Origin: Lacunisphaera limnophila
GTDB lineage: Bacteria; Verrucomicrobiota; Verrucomicrobiia; Opitutales; Opitutaceae
Assembly (NCBI RefSeq): GCF_001746835.1
Contig: NZ_CP016094.1
Location: forward strand, 1 to 64,000
Length of the DNA: 64,000 bases
Direction of reading: 5' to 3'
The notes beneath the pieces were generated by a model. That model was not told the origin of the DNA and searched no databases. It saw only the letters and a list, made by a program, of their open reading frames with translations. Shown here piece after piece: positions 18,627 through 26,914 of the stretch. The translations under genes were made by a program, and so were the position numbers. Position 1 is the first letter of the stretch; every line of letters begins with the position of its first letter.

Positions 18627-18749
18627 CCGCGTCGTAACCCGCGTTCAGCGGGTGGAGGCGGGCGCGCTGTCCCCGCGTGCTTCGATTCGACCAGCCATAG
18701 CGCTTTGGGGCGCAGCGAATCAATCCCTCGCCTTCCGGCACCATCCCCC

Positions 18750-18784
18750 AAAAAAAGCCCTCCCGGCCGGCGGCACAGGAGGGC
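18750..18784 (-). terminator. Rho-independent terminator of the zinc metallopeptidase gene
   Basis: Minus-strand stem GCCCTCC/GGAGGGC with a GC-rich loop, followed by seven to eight T. It lies 27 bases beyond the stop codon at 18811. Confidence 0.85.
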
Positions 18785-18810
18785 GAACAATCAGGGGGGC
18801 TGCCCGACGC

Positions 18811-19503
18811 TCACTCGTCGCGGCGCGAGCCCATCAGGATGAGCACGATGTGCAGCAAGCTGCCCAGCGAGGCCACGAAGGCGGCGACGTAGGTCAGTGC
18901 GGCGGCGTCCAGCGTCTGGTTCACGCCCGGCATCTCGTCGCGATCAAGGATGCCCAGGTTCACGAGCTGCGCCTTCGCCCGGTTGCTGGCATCGAACTCC
19001 ACCGGCAGGGTGACCAGCTGGAAGAGACAGATGACGGCCAGCGCGGCGGCGCCGAGCATCAGAAACATCCCGCCAAGGCCCTGCGCGCCGAGCACGATGC
19101 CAATGATGATGAGCAGCTGCGAGGCGCCCGACGAAATCTGCGTCGCTGGCACCAGCGTCTGGCGGAGCTTCATCATCGAGTAGCCCACCTTGTGCTGGAT
19201 GGCATGGCCGGCCTCGTGGGCGGCGACGCCGAGGGCAGCGAGGCTGGTGCCGTGATAATTCTGTTCCGAGAGCGCCAGGCGCTTGTTGCTGGGGTCGTAG
19301 TGGTCGGTCAGCTGGCCGGGCACCTGCACGATCTCGACGTCACGGATGCCAGCGCTCTGCATGACCGCCGCGGCGGCCTCGCGGCCAGTGATGCGGCCAC
19401 GCGACAGGATCTGCACATTGCGGTTATAGGCGCTCGACACGCGCATCTGGGCGTAGAAGCCGAACAGCATGGGCACAGCGATGAGGACAATCATGATCAT
19501 CAT
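18811..19503 (-). CDS. YugP-like membrane zinc metallopeptidase
   Basis: Integral membrane protein of the neutral zinc metallopeptidase group (YugP type, Zn_peptidase_2). Seen: an N-terminal membrane segment (1-18), a soluble part with DHYDPSNKRLALSE (68-80), the zinc site HEAGH (96-100), and three to four further hydrophobic segments (about 120-165 and 195-225). Its 230 residues are normal. In other bacteria the family is linked to membrane protein quality control, but the substrate here is unknown. It is a single gene with its own terminator. Confidence 0.92.
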   Translation of the reverse strand: MMIMIVLIAVPMLFGFYAQMRVSSAYNRNVQILSRGRITGREAAAAVMQSAGIRDVEIVQVPGQLTDHYDPSNKRLALSEQNYHGTSLAALGVAAHEAGHAIQHKVGYSMMKLRQTLVPATQISSGASQLLIIIGIVLGAQGLGGMFLMLGAAALAVICLFQLVTLPVEFDASNRAKAQLVNLGILDRDEMPGVNQTLDAAALTYVAAFVASLGSLLHIVLILMGSRRDE

Positions 19504-19605
19504 GGTGGTAAAGAGGGTTGAAGGCCGTGAAGTTTGCCGGGACGGGGATTTTTTCCAGTGAAAACGCTCCCGGTGGAAACGCCGGCCCGGGCTTGTAATC
19601 AGACG

Positions 19606-21663
19606 CTAGACCAGGCCCGCCCGCACCAGCAGGGCCTGCAGGTCGGGCGGCCGGCCCATGAACGCCACGAAGAGCTCCATGGGGTCGGCGCTGTTGCCCC
19701 GGCTGAGGATGTGGCGGACAAAATCCCGACCCACAACCGGGTTGAACACCCCCTCGCGCTGGAAGCGCGTGAAGGCATCGGCATCGAGCACCTCCGCCCA
19801 CTTGTAGGAATAATAACCGGCGGCGTAGCCGACCGGATCGGAAAAGAGGTGGGTGAAACGGTTCTCGATCGTCGGCGTGGGCGGCTCGGTCGGGGTGAGA
19901 TAGTCCGCCAGCCGGCCCCGGAGCCAAGCCCCGAGGTCCGGGCCCATCGCGGCGACGGGCTGCATGTGCAGGTCGAGATCCAGCCGCGCAAAGGCCAGCT
20001 GCCGCATCGTGAAGGTGGCGCTCCGGAAATTCTTCGCCGCGATCAGGCGGGCGAAGAGCGGCTCCGGGATCACCGCGCCGGTCTCGTGGTGGCGGGCGAA
20101 GAGATCGAGGCTTGCCCGCTCCCAGCACCAGTTTTCCATGATCTGTGAGGGCAGCTCTACAAAGTCCCAGGCCACGTTGACTCCATTGAGCGACTTGATC
20201 GCGACCTCGCCGAGCAGGTGATGCAGCAGGTGGCCGAACTCGTGGAAGACCGTTTCCACCTCATGGTGCGTGAGGAGCGCGGGGCGGTCGCCCGCCGGCG
20301 GCGTGAGGTTGCCGCACATCAAGCCCAGGTGCGGCGCCCGCCCGCCCCCGGGCTGCGGGCCGCCCGTGATGAGATAATTCATCCAGGCCCCGCCCCGCTT
20401 CGACTCGCGCGGATGCCAGTCGGCGTAGAACGAACCGAGGTGCCGGCCGGCCGCGTCGTGCAACTCGTAGAATTTGACCTCCGGATGCCAGACCTCCACC
20501 GCGCCCGCCGGCCGTTCGGTGACCCGCAGACCGAAAACCCGGCCGACAATCTCAAACATCCCGGCGAGCACGCCCGGCAGCGGGAAATAGGGCCGCAACT
20601 GCTCCTCATCAAAATCGTAGCGCGACCGGCGTAGTTTCTCCGCCCAGAAGCCAACCTCCCACGGCGCGAGCCGCGCGGCGGGGCCGCCGGTCTGCTGGGC
20701 CTTGAATTCCTCCAGCTCCCGGGCCTCGCGGTCGAAGGCCGGTTTCACCCGCTCGTGCAGGTTCGCGATGAACTCGAGGGCCTTGGCCCCACGCCCAGCC
20801 ATGCGGCGCGCCAGCACCAGGTCGGCGAAGTGCGCCTCGCCCAGCAGCCCCGCCTTCTCCTGGCGCAACGCGAGAATCCGGGCGACCAGTTCCGGATTCG
20901 CGTGCGGGGCCACGCGCCCGACCGCCGCCGCCGCCTGCCACACCTCGCGTCGGAGGGATGTATCCTCCGCGTAAAGCATGACCGGCTCCTGTGAGGGCAT
21001 GGGCAGCGAGAAACGCCAGGCCGGCTGCGCCTCCGTCCCGTGCCCCTTCTTGAGCGCGCTCTGGCGTGCGGCCTCGCGGGCATGATCCGGCAGGCCGCGT
21101 AGGCGCGCGGGGTCGGTGACGATCAGCTCCCAGGCGTTGGTGGCATCAAGGACATTTTCCGCGTACTTCTGCGTCAGCTGCGCGAGCTCGCTTTGCAGGG
21201 CTTCTAACCGCGCTTGCTTGTCCACGGGCAGATCGGCGCCCTGCTGACGGAAATCCGCCAGCGTCTCCGTGAGGAAACGCCGATGATCACCCGACAAAAC
21301 CCGGGCGGAAGGATGCGCCGCCGCGGCCTTCACCCGGAGCCACAGTGCGGCGTTCAGCGGGATCTTCGCCTGAAACGCCGACACCTTGGGCAGGGCCGCA
21401 TTGTGCGCGGCGCGCAGGTCCGGCGCATCGGCCACGCTGGTCAGGTGCGAGACCTTGGCCCAGGTCTCGTTCAGTAATTCGGTGGCGCTCTCCAGTGCCA
21501 GAAAGGTATTCGCGTAATCCGCCTCGCCCGGCGCGATCCGCGTGATGGCGGCCAGGGCCGCCTCCGCGTGAGCGAGGGCCGCCTCCACGGCCGGCTCCAC
21601 CTGGTCGGCGGTCAGCCGGGACCACGGAATCTGGAACGCACGGTCAAGAAAGGGATTGTCCAT
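19606..21663 (-). CDS. M3-family oligopeptidase (oligopeptidase A-like)
   Basis: Cytosolic zinc peptidase that cleaves short peptides, including leader-peptide fragments in characterised relatives (PrlC/OpdA, Dcp). Seen: MDNPFLDRAFQIPWSRLTAD at the N-terminus, the zinc site HEFGH (474-478) within ETVFHEFGHLLHHLL, and the M3 C-terminal blocks FVELPSQIMENWCWE and SDPVGYAAGYYSYKWAEVLD. At 685 residues it is full length. There is no signal peptide. The start is the ATG at 21663. It is downstream of the membrane glycosyltransferase-like gene, on the same strand and 63 bases away. Confidence 0.95.
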   Translation of the reverse strand: MDNPFLDRAFQIPWSRLTADQVEPAVEAALAHAEAALAAITRIAPGEADYANTFLALESATELLNETWAKVSHLTSVADAPDLRAAHNAALPKVSAFQAKIPLNAALWLRVKAAAAHPSARVLSGDHRRFLTETLADFRQQGADLPVDKQARLEALQSELAQLTQKYAENVLDATNAWELIVTDPARLRGLPDHAREAARQSALKKGHGTEAQPAWRFSLPMPSQEPVMLYAEDTSLRREVWQAAAAVGRVAPHANPELVARILALRQEKAGLLGEAHFADLVLARRMAGRGAKALEFIANLHERVKPAFDREARELEEFKAQQTGGPAARLAPWEVGFWAEKLRRSRYDFDEEQLRPYFPLPGVLAGMFEIVGRVFGLRVTERPAGAVEVWHPEVKFYELHDAAGRHLGSFYADWHPRESKRGGAWMNYLITGGPQPGGGRAPHLGLMCGNLTPPAGDRPALLTHHEVETVFHEFGHLLHHLLGEVAIKSLNGVNVAWDFVELPSQIMENWCWERASLDLFARHHETGAVIPEPLFARLIAAKNFRSATFTMRQLAFARLDLDLHMQPVAAMGPDLGAWLRGRLADYLTPTEPPTPTIENRFTHLFSDPVGYAAGYYSYKWAEVLDADAFTRFQREGVFNPVVGRDFVRHILSRGNSADPMELFVAFMGRPPDLQALLVRAGLV

Positions 21664-21726
21664 CGGACCGAAATGACCGGTCCCGGTGCGGCCCTGTCAA
21701 CCGAATTGCCCGCCGCCCGTCCGTGC

Positions 21727-23541
21727 CTAGCGCTCAACCGGCGGCACGATTTCCAGCAGCAGCCAGAAGTCCGCCGTCTGCACCGGTCGCATCCAGGGCC
21801 CGAGCGCATGCATCAGCGGCAGCCGGTCATAATACTCCCGCTGGTCGCGGGCCAGGGTCAGGCAGCAGTGGGTGACACCGGCGGCCCGCAGCCGGCGCCC
21901 GACGGCCGCCTCGGCCAGACCTTGGGGAATCAGGGCGCTCATTTCCGGGCTCCACAGCGGCAGCACCTTCACGCCCCGCGCGACCAAAAACGCATGCAGG
22001 TAGGCGTCATCGACCACAACCCGACCGGAGCCAATGATCGCCGCGGCGCGATCATGCGTGTGGTCGCCGCGTTGCGCTGACCGGGCTGCGCCCACCTTGA
22101 GCCACGCCGCCGCCGGGATCCCCAAGGGCGACTGCATCATGACCAGGGCGCGCACCGTTGCCTCGCCCGTGAGCACGAGGAGTCCCGCCAGCAGCCAGCC
22201 CCGCCATCGTCCCGGGACCCGGCTGAGGCCCGCCCCGCCCGCCACTGCCAGCAGGGCCAGCACCGGGCTGAGCACGCGAAGCGAATACCCCAGCCCCCCC
22301 GCCGTGTAGCTCACCGAGCCAAGCCACAAGGCCAACCACCCCGCGGCCAACCAGCGGGCGAAAACCGGCCAGTTGGCGCCGCGTCGCATGCTCAACAGAG
22401 CACTGAGCAGCAGACCGGCGCCGAGCGGCCACGCCAACTGGCTGGCCTCCGCCAGGCGCTCGGCCCCGTGGCCGCTGAACCCGTAGCGGGCGCGAAAGGA
22501 GTGCATCAACCCGGCGTGCATTTCGTTGATCGGAAACCAGCCGCCGAGATCGAAATTGTAGAGCGGATTGCCTGTCCGCATCCAGACCCGCGCATACCAC
22601 GGCAACAGCATGAGCAGCGTCGCGAGGACGAAACCAATCACCTCCCGTCCCGGGCGACGACGCCAGACCAGCCAGGCCAGACCGAACGGCACCAACATCA
22701 GGCCGTAATCGCGGCTCAGCGCGACCGTGCCGGCCGCCAGCGCCGCCAGCCGCCAATCCGTCTCCGTTTGGTCGCCCCCCAGGGCCCAAGCCATCGCGAG
22801 TAGACCGAGGGTGGTCAGACCCGTCTCCTGCCCCATCGACACGGACCAAGTGTGCATGGCCGAGCCGGCCAGCACGACCAGGGCCCAATACGCGGCGGCC
22901 CGCCCACCGAGACGGGCCGCCAGCATGCCCACCAGTCCGTAACCAAGCCCGGCCACCAGCAGGACGACCGGGGCGGTGAGACTCGCGTCAAAGGATCCCG
23001 CCCCCAGATAACTCCAGGCGTACAGCAACGCGACCAGCGGCGGGATGCTCTCCGGCCACATGTACCGGGCAAAATCCTCCGCTTGGATCGCGGGATAGAA
23101 ACCCATGCCAGCCGCCTGCACGATCTGGCGGGCCAGGAAATCCCAGCGAAAAATGGTGTCGGGCCCGGTCAAGGGCTGCGCGACGGAACGGTAGGCGAGC
23201 AGCAGGAAAACCACGCTAACCGCGGCCCCCGCCGCGATGGCAAGGCCGCGTGGCGGGGGCGGTTCAACCCCGGGCCGCCGCGGGGGTGGCGGCGGCATCC
23301 CTCGCGGCCACACGGCCCCCAGCAGCGAGAGGACCGCGCTCAGGCCCAGCCACGATGTCCGCCCCAAGGGTATACCCGCAACCTGCGCCAGGAGCGCGGC
23401 GGAAAAGAGAATCACAGCCGACGCGAGCATCGCCGCGACGACCAGCGGCCCGCCCCGCCAGCCCTGTCGCCAGGCCGGTAGCAGGCCGCAGCCCAGATAG
23501 CCCCACAAGCACCACAAGGCCCACGCCCCCGGGAAAGTCAT
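21727..23541 (-). CDS. Multi-pass GT-C-like membrane protein (glycosyltransferase 39 type)
   Basis: 604 residues with about 12 hydrophobic segments. Seen: a first extracytoplasmic loop after about residue 110 (PLTGPDTIFRWDFLARQIV, then EDFARYMWPESIPPL) that resembles the acidic loop of GT-C lipid-phosphate-sugar transferases, and a C-terminal soluble part (about 490-604). It probably moves a sugar from a polyprenyl carrier onto an envelope target, but no catalytic residue is certain. The ATG lies 88 bases after the TonB-dependent receptor stop on the same strand. Confidence 0.75.
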   Translation of the reverse strand: MTFPGAWALWCLWGYLGCGLLPAWRQGWRGGPLVVAAMLASAVILFSAALLAQVAGIPLGRTSWLGLSAVLSLLGAVWPRGMPPPPPRRPGVEPPPPRGLAIAAGAAVSVVFLLLAYRSVAQPLTGPDTIFRWDFLARQIVQAAGMGFYPAIQAEDFARYMWPESIPPLVALLYAWSYLGAGSFDASLTAPVVLLVAGLGYGLVGMLAARLGGRAAAYWALVVLAGSAMHTWSVSMGQETGLTTLGLLAMAWALGGDQTETDWRLAALAAGTVALSRDYGLMLVPFGLAWLVWRRRPGREVIGFVLATLLMLLPWYARVWMRTGNPLYNFDLGGWFPINEMHAGLMHSFRARYGFSGHGAERLAEASQLAWPLGAGLLLSALLSMRRGANWPVFARWLAAGWLALWLGSVSYTAGGLGYSLRVLSPVLALLAVAGGAGLSRVPGRWRGWLLAGLLVLTGEATVRALVMMQSPLGIPAAAWLKVGAARSAQRGDHTHDRAAAIIGSGRVVVDDAYLHAFLVARGVKVLPLWSPEMSALIPQGLAEAAVGRRLRAAGVTHCCLTLARDQREYYDRLPLMHALGPWMRPVQTADFWLLLEIVPPVER

Positions 23542-23629
23542 GCCATCACCACATCACCCGGCAGAACGTTGCCAATGTCTTTCTCGGCCGCGTGCCGCGG
23601 CGGGCGGCGCGTGGTCGCCACCCGCCGTT

Positions 23630-25483
23630 TCACCAATGCCAGGCGGCGCCGGCGGCAATCTGCCGGCGGGCGGCGGGAACCGCGGGCACTTCCTGGAAGT
23701 TATCATCCCACAGGTTGTCCACCCGCAGCGATAGCTCGAGGCCACGCCCCCGCGTCGGCCGCCAGTAGATCCCCGCGGAGGTCAGCACCCCGGTGTTGCC
23801 CCCGATGACCCGCAGGGAGTTTTTCTCCTGTCGCCGGTACTCGTTGTCCACGCGCAGCTCGAGGCCTTCGGCCAGGCGCGCCACCAGCGCCGCCGTGAGG
23901 CGATGCCGCGGAAAATTCAGGGCGTAGAAACTGGCGGTCACCGTGGCCGCGCCGTAATCGGCCTGCTTCTCAAGATACGTGTAACCCAGAATCAGGTCGT
24001 ACCGCCCGGTGTTCAGGATCGCGACTAGCTCCAGACCTGCGGTGTCGATGTCCACGGGATTGGCGGTGCGGGCGACGACACCGTTCCGGAAAGTCCAGTC
24101 CACGAGTTCATCGTCCTGCCGGTGAAACACGGCCGCCTGCACGGTCCAGGCTTCCTGGGTGAACGCGATTCCCGCCTCGAGGTTGCGACTGGTTTCCCGC
24201 CCCAGGTTGGGATTGCCGCGGAAAAGGCCGGCCGCGGGGTTTGAATTCAACGCGGTGTAGGTCGCGACCTGGCTGCTCTCCGCGTACTGGACATACAGGC
24301 GCTGGCCGGACGGACGGCGCAAGGCCAGCTCCATGACGGGTGAAACCGCGGCTTCGTCGCGGTTGGTGTCATCATAGGCGGCACCGGCACGCAGGGTCAG
24401 CCGGCCGGCCGTCGTGTCGCGGGTGTGCTCCGGCACCACGGACAGCTTGAAATATTCCCGCGTGCGGAAACGCCCGAAGGTGAGCGAGGTGGATTCAAGG
24501 CTGTCACGCAGGTACTGCGCGGCATAGGCGACGGCCCAGGGACCGGACTCCTGCCGGCCATCGGCCGCCACGGCCCGCACCCGCGTGGTATGGATGAAGG
24601 GATTCGAGGCGCCCGGCACGACGCGGTTGAATTCGTAATCGTCGTAATTGCGCCGGTAGTAGGCTCCGACCTGCCAGAAATTCCCCGGCGCGGACTCCGC
24701 GCGGTGATTGAAGGCATAGAGCTCGGTCTGGAGAAACTCGGTCTCGTTGAAGCCAAAGGGCGTGTAGAGGTTGGGCCAGCCGAAGAATTTTTCCTGCCAC
24801 CCGGCAAAAAGATCGGTCTGGGTCCCCTCCCCGACAAGTTGGACGCGCCCGGCCACGCGCTTGAATTCGTGATCACCGAACGGGATCGAGCCGGTGGATT
24901 CGGAGCGCGCCAGGTCGAGATCGGCGGCCAGCGTGCGTCCGGCCAGCGGCTCCTTCAGCACCACCCCTTGGTAAAGGCTCTGGCGTTGGGTGGAATGATC
25001 ACCCACCACCAGCGCGAGTTCCCCGCGCTGCACGACCGGTCGCCAGCCATAGGCCACCGAACCGACCTGAGCGTTGAAACCGCCGGCCGCGTTGTCGGCG
25101 CCCGTCAGGATCCGGGGCGTGGTCAGCATGGCCGGCGCCACGGGGAGCTCGGCGAAGTAGTGCCCGGTCTGCGGATCAAACAGCCCGAGCGCGCCGAGCT
25201 TGAAACCCGTGTTCTCGAAAATCCCGCCACGAATCGCCACGTCCGCCTGGCCCTCGGCCAGGTTCCGGGCCTGCACATCCACGCGAGGTTCGAATTGCAG
25301 GCCGGAGACCGGCATCGCGAAGGTTGAAACCGGGGCCTGATTGGCCACCTGCTCGGAGTAAACGGACAGCTTGGGGAGGACCAACGGCTCCGGGTTGACC
25401 TGCGCCGCCAGAGCGACCGGCCAGGCGAACGCGAGGAGTAACCGAGTGAGGCGGCGCGGAGGAATTGCGAGGGAGGAGGTCAT
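23630..25483 (-). CDS. TonB-dependent outer-membrane receptor
   Basis: 617 residues. Seen: a signal peptide ending in ALAAQ, a TonB-box-like stretch (PLVLPKLSVYSEQV), a plug domain (about 60-190, with ADVAIRGGIFENTGFKLGALG and MLTTPRILTGADNAAGG) and a beta barrel of alternating aromatic strands ending in AAGAAWHW with a terminal aromatic residue. At 617 residues it is of the smaller BtuB-like size. The substrate cannot be told; there is no cobalamin riboswitch in the short leader. The 80-base AT-rich leader (25484-25522) probably holds its promoter, after the ferredoxin terminator. Confidence 0.92.
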   Translation of the reverse strand: MTSSLAIPPRRLTRLLLAFAWPVALAAQVNPEPLVLPKLSVYSEQVANQAPVSTFAMPVSGLQFEPRVDVQARNLAEGQADVAIRGGIFENTGFKLGALGLFDPQTGHYFAELPVAPAMLTTPRILTGADNAAGGFNAQVGSVAYGWRPVVQRGELALVVGDHSTQRQSLYQGVVLKEPLAGRTLAADLDLARSESTGSIPFGDHEFKRVAGRVQLVGEGTQTDLFAGWQEKFFGWPNLYTPFGFNETEFLQTELYAFNHRAESAPGNFWQVGAYYRRNYDDYEFNRVVPGASNPFIHTTRVRAVAADGRQESGPWAVAYAAQYLRDSLESTSLTFGRFRTREYFKLSVVPEHTRDTTAGRLTLRAGAAYDDTNRDEAAVSPVMELALRRPSGQRLYVQYAESSQVATYTALNSNPAAGLFRGNPNLGRETSRNLEAGIAFTQEAWTVQAAVFHRQDDELVDWTFRNGVVARTANPVDIDTAGLELVAILNTGRYDLILGYTYLEKQADYGAATVTASFYALNFPRHRLTAALVARLAEGLELRVDNEYRRQEKNSLRVIGGNTGVLTSAGIYWRPTRGRGLELSLRVDNLWDDNFQEVPAVPAARRQIAAGAAWHW

Positions 25484-25522
25484 CGGTTAATTTAGAATTA
25501 CAAATTGATTAACTATTAGACC
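25484..25522 (-). promoter_or_regulatory. AT-rich leader/probable promoter region of the TonB receptor gene
   Basis: 39 bases of unusually AT-rich sequence (TTAATCAATTTGTAATTC on the minus strand) lie between the ferredoxin terminator and the receptor start codon. The composition contrast with the GC-rich surroundings suggests a promoter; no -35/-10 pair can be called with confidence. Confidence 0.35.
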
Positions 25523-25549
25523 AAAAACAAGGCCGCGCGCACGCGGCCT
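25523..25549 (-). terminator. Rho-independent terminator of the ferredoxin gene
   Basis: Minus-strand stem AGGCCGCG/CGCGGCCT with a short GC loop, followed by TGTTTTTGG. It lies between the ferredoxin stop and the TonB receptor start. Confidence 0.85.
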
Positions 25550-25571
25550 GGGATTGTCGCCGGGGCGAACC

Positions 25572-25805
25572 TTACTCGCCGTCGCTGCCAATGGCCTCCA
25601 CGGGACAGCCCTCGAGGGCCTCCGTGCAAAGCTGGACCTCTTCCTCGGTCGTCGGCTGGGCGAAAACGAAGGAATAGCCGCCCTCTTCATGGCGCTTGAA
25701 GAACGCCGGGGCGGTCTCGCGGCAGAGATCGCAATCGATGCACTGCTGGTCCACGTAAAACTTGCCGGCTGCGTTGTCGTTCCACTTGTCTGCTTTGTTG
25801 GCCAT
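25572..25805 (-). CDS. Single-cluster [4Fe-4S] ferredoxin
   Basis: 77 residues from the ATG at 25805; a TTG four codons upstream is less likely. Seen: the cluster motif CIDCDLC with C-x2-C-x2-C spacing near residue 22, and the fourth ligand in the C-terminal CTEALEGCPVEAI. This is the small bacterial ferredoxin fold with one four-iron cluster and an acidic surface, a low-potential cytosolic electron carrier. No partner enzyme is nearby. It is terminated by its own hairpin and divergent from the rhomboid gene, so it looks like a stand-alone gene. Confidence 0.93.
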   Translation of the reverse strand: MANKADKWNDNAAGKFYVDQQCIDCDLCRETAPAFFKRHEEGGYSFVFAQPTTEEEVQLCTEALEGCPVEAIGSDGE

Positions 25806-25928
25806 GGGTCCGTTCAATCAAGGGGAATTCGCCGCCCTGTCAAGGAGGAGGATGCCTGCCGGTTGAGGCTTTCCCTCGCGTGCGACCCGGGCTTGTATTG
25901 TCACCCAACCGACATAAGTTTCGCCGTA

Positions 25929-26822
25929 ATGCCGTCCGACCGATCCTACATGCGGGGTGACTATCCCCGGCCGCCCACCACCGCCTTGGTCTGGCTGATT
26001 GCGGCGATGCTGGCCACGTTTGTCCTGCAGCTCGTGCTGCTTTCGCCGTGGCTCGGCTCCAGCTCCACCCTGCCCGATCTGCTGCGCCTCACGGTTCGCA
26101 ACGCCGAGCAAGGCCGGCTCTGGATCCTGGTCACCCACGGCTTCCTCCACAGCACGGGCAACCCGCTGCACATCATTTTCTCCCTCCTCGGTCTGGTCCT
26201 GATCGGCCGTGAGCTGGAGCCCCAGCTGGGCGCCCGGCGCTTCACGTTGGTGTTTGGCGGCGCACTCGTCACCGGGGCCTTCTGCTGGCTCGCGCTGCAC
26301 TGGCGCACCGGGGGCGGCTACATCGGACCGAGCGCCGGCATCCTGGGCCTGCTCGTGGTACTCGCCCGGCTGTATGAGAACCAACGCATGAACTTCATGC
26401 CGTTTTTCCTCTTTTCGGTGACCATGCAGCCGATGCACTTTGTCTATGGCCTGGCGGCGATCGACGCCTTCCTGCTCATCCTCTACGAATTGCCCGGCTC
26501 GCCAGTGCCCTTCGGCTACGCCCCGTCCGTCCACCTGGGCGGCATGCTGGCCGGCTGGCTCTATTTCCAATTCCTGCACGCCAACAACGGCTGGGACCGC
26601 GCCGCGTCCTTCTCCCTGCCCACCTGGCTGCGCTGGCCCCGCCGGCGCCCGCCGGCCGCCGCCACACCCGCCGCCCCCGCCCGCACGCGCCGCGCCACCG
26701 AGACCCTGCGCGCCGATGTCGATCGCATCCTCGACAAGATCAACAGCCAGGGCTTCGGTTCCCTCACCGCGGAGGAGAAACGCACCCTGGACGACGCCAA
26801 GGACCTGCTCAACCAGCGCTAG
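25929..26822 (+). CDS. Rhomboid-family intramembrane serine protease
   Basis: 297 residues with six hydrophobic segments (about 18-215). Seen: WR-like N-terminal residues, the catalytic-serine motif GPSAG (133-137, serine 135) and the catalytic histidine in HLGGMLAGW (202-210), so the Ser-His dyad is intact. A basic Pro/Ala-rich linker (235-260) leads to a C-terminal helical tail (about 263-297, ILDKINSQGFGSLTAEEK) of the kind seen in Bacteroidota and Verrucomicrobiota rhomboids (DUF6576-like). The ATG at 25929 was chosen over an open upstream extension that overlaps the ferredoxin region. Substrates are unknown. Confidence 0.92.
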   Translation: MPSDRSYMRGDYPRPPTTALVWLIAAMLATFVLQLVLLSPWLGSSSTLPDLLRLTVRNAEQGRLWILVTHGFLHSTGNPLHIIFSLLGLVLIGRELEPQLGARRFTLVFGGALVTGAFCWLALHWRTGGGYIGPSAGILGLLVVLARLYENQRMNFMPFFLFSVTMQPMHFVYGLAAIDAFLLILYELPGSPVPFGYAPSVHLGGMLAGWLYFQFLHANNGWDRAASFSLPTWLRWPRRRPPAAATPAAPARTRRATETLRADVDRILDKINSQGFGSLTAEEKRTLDDAKDLLNQR

Positions 26823-26914
26823 CCCGCGGTTCATCCCTTTCCCGGACCAGCGGTCATTATTCTCGCAACCTTTTCCCCCGCCCGGACTCTCATTCCCCAC
26901 GCTTCCCCCATCCC

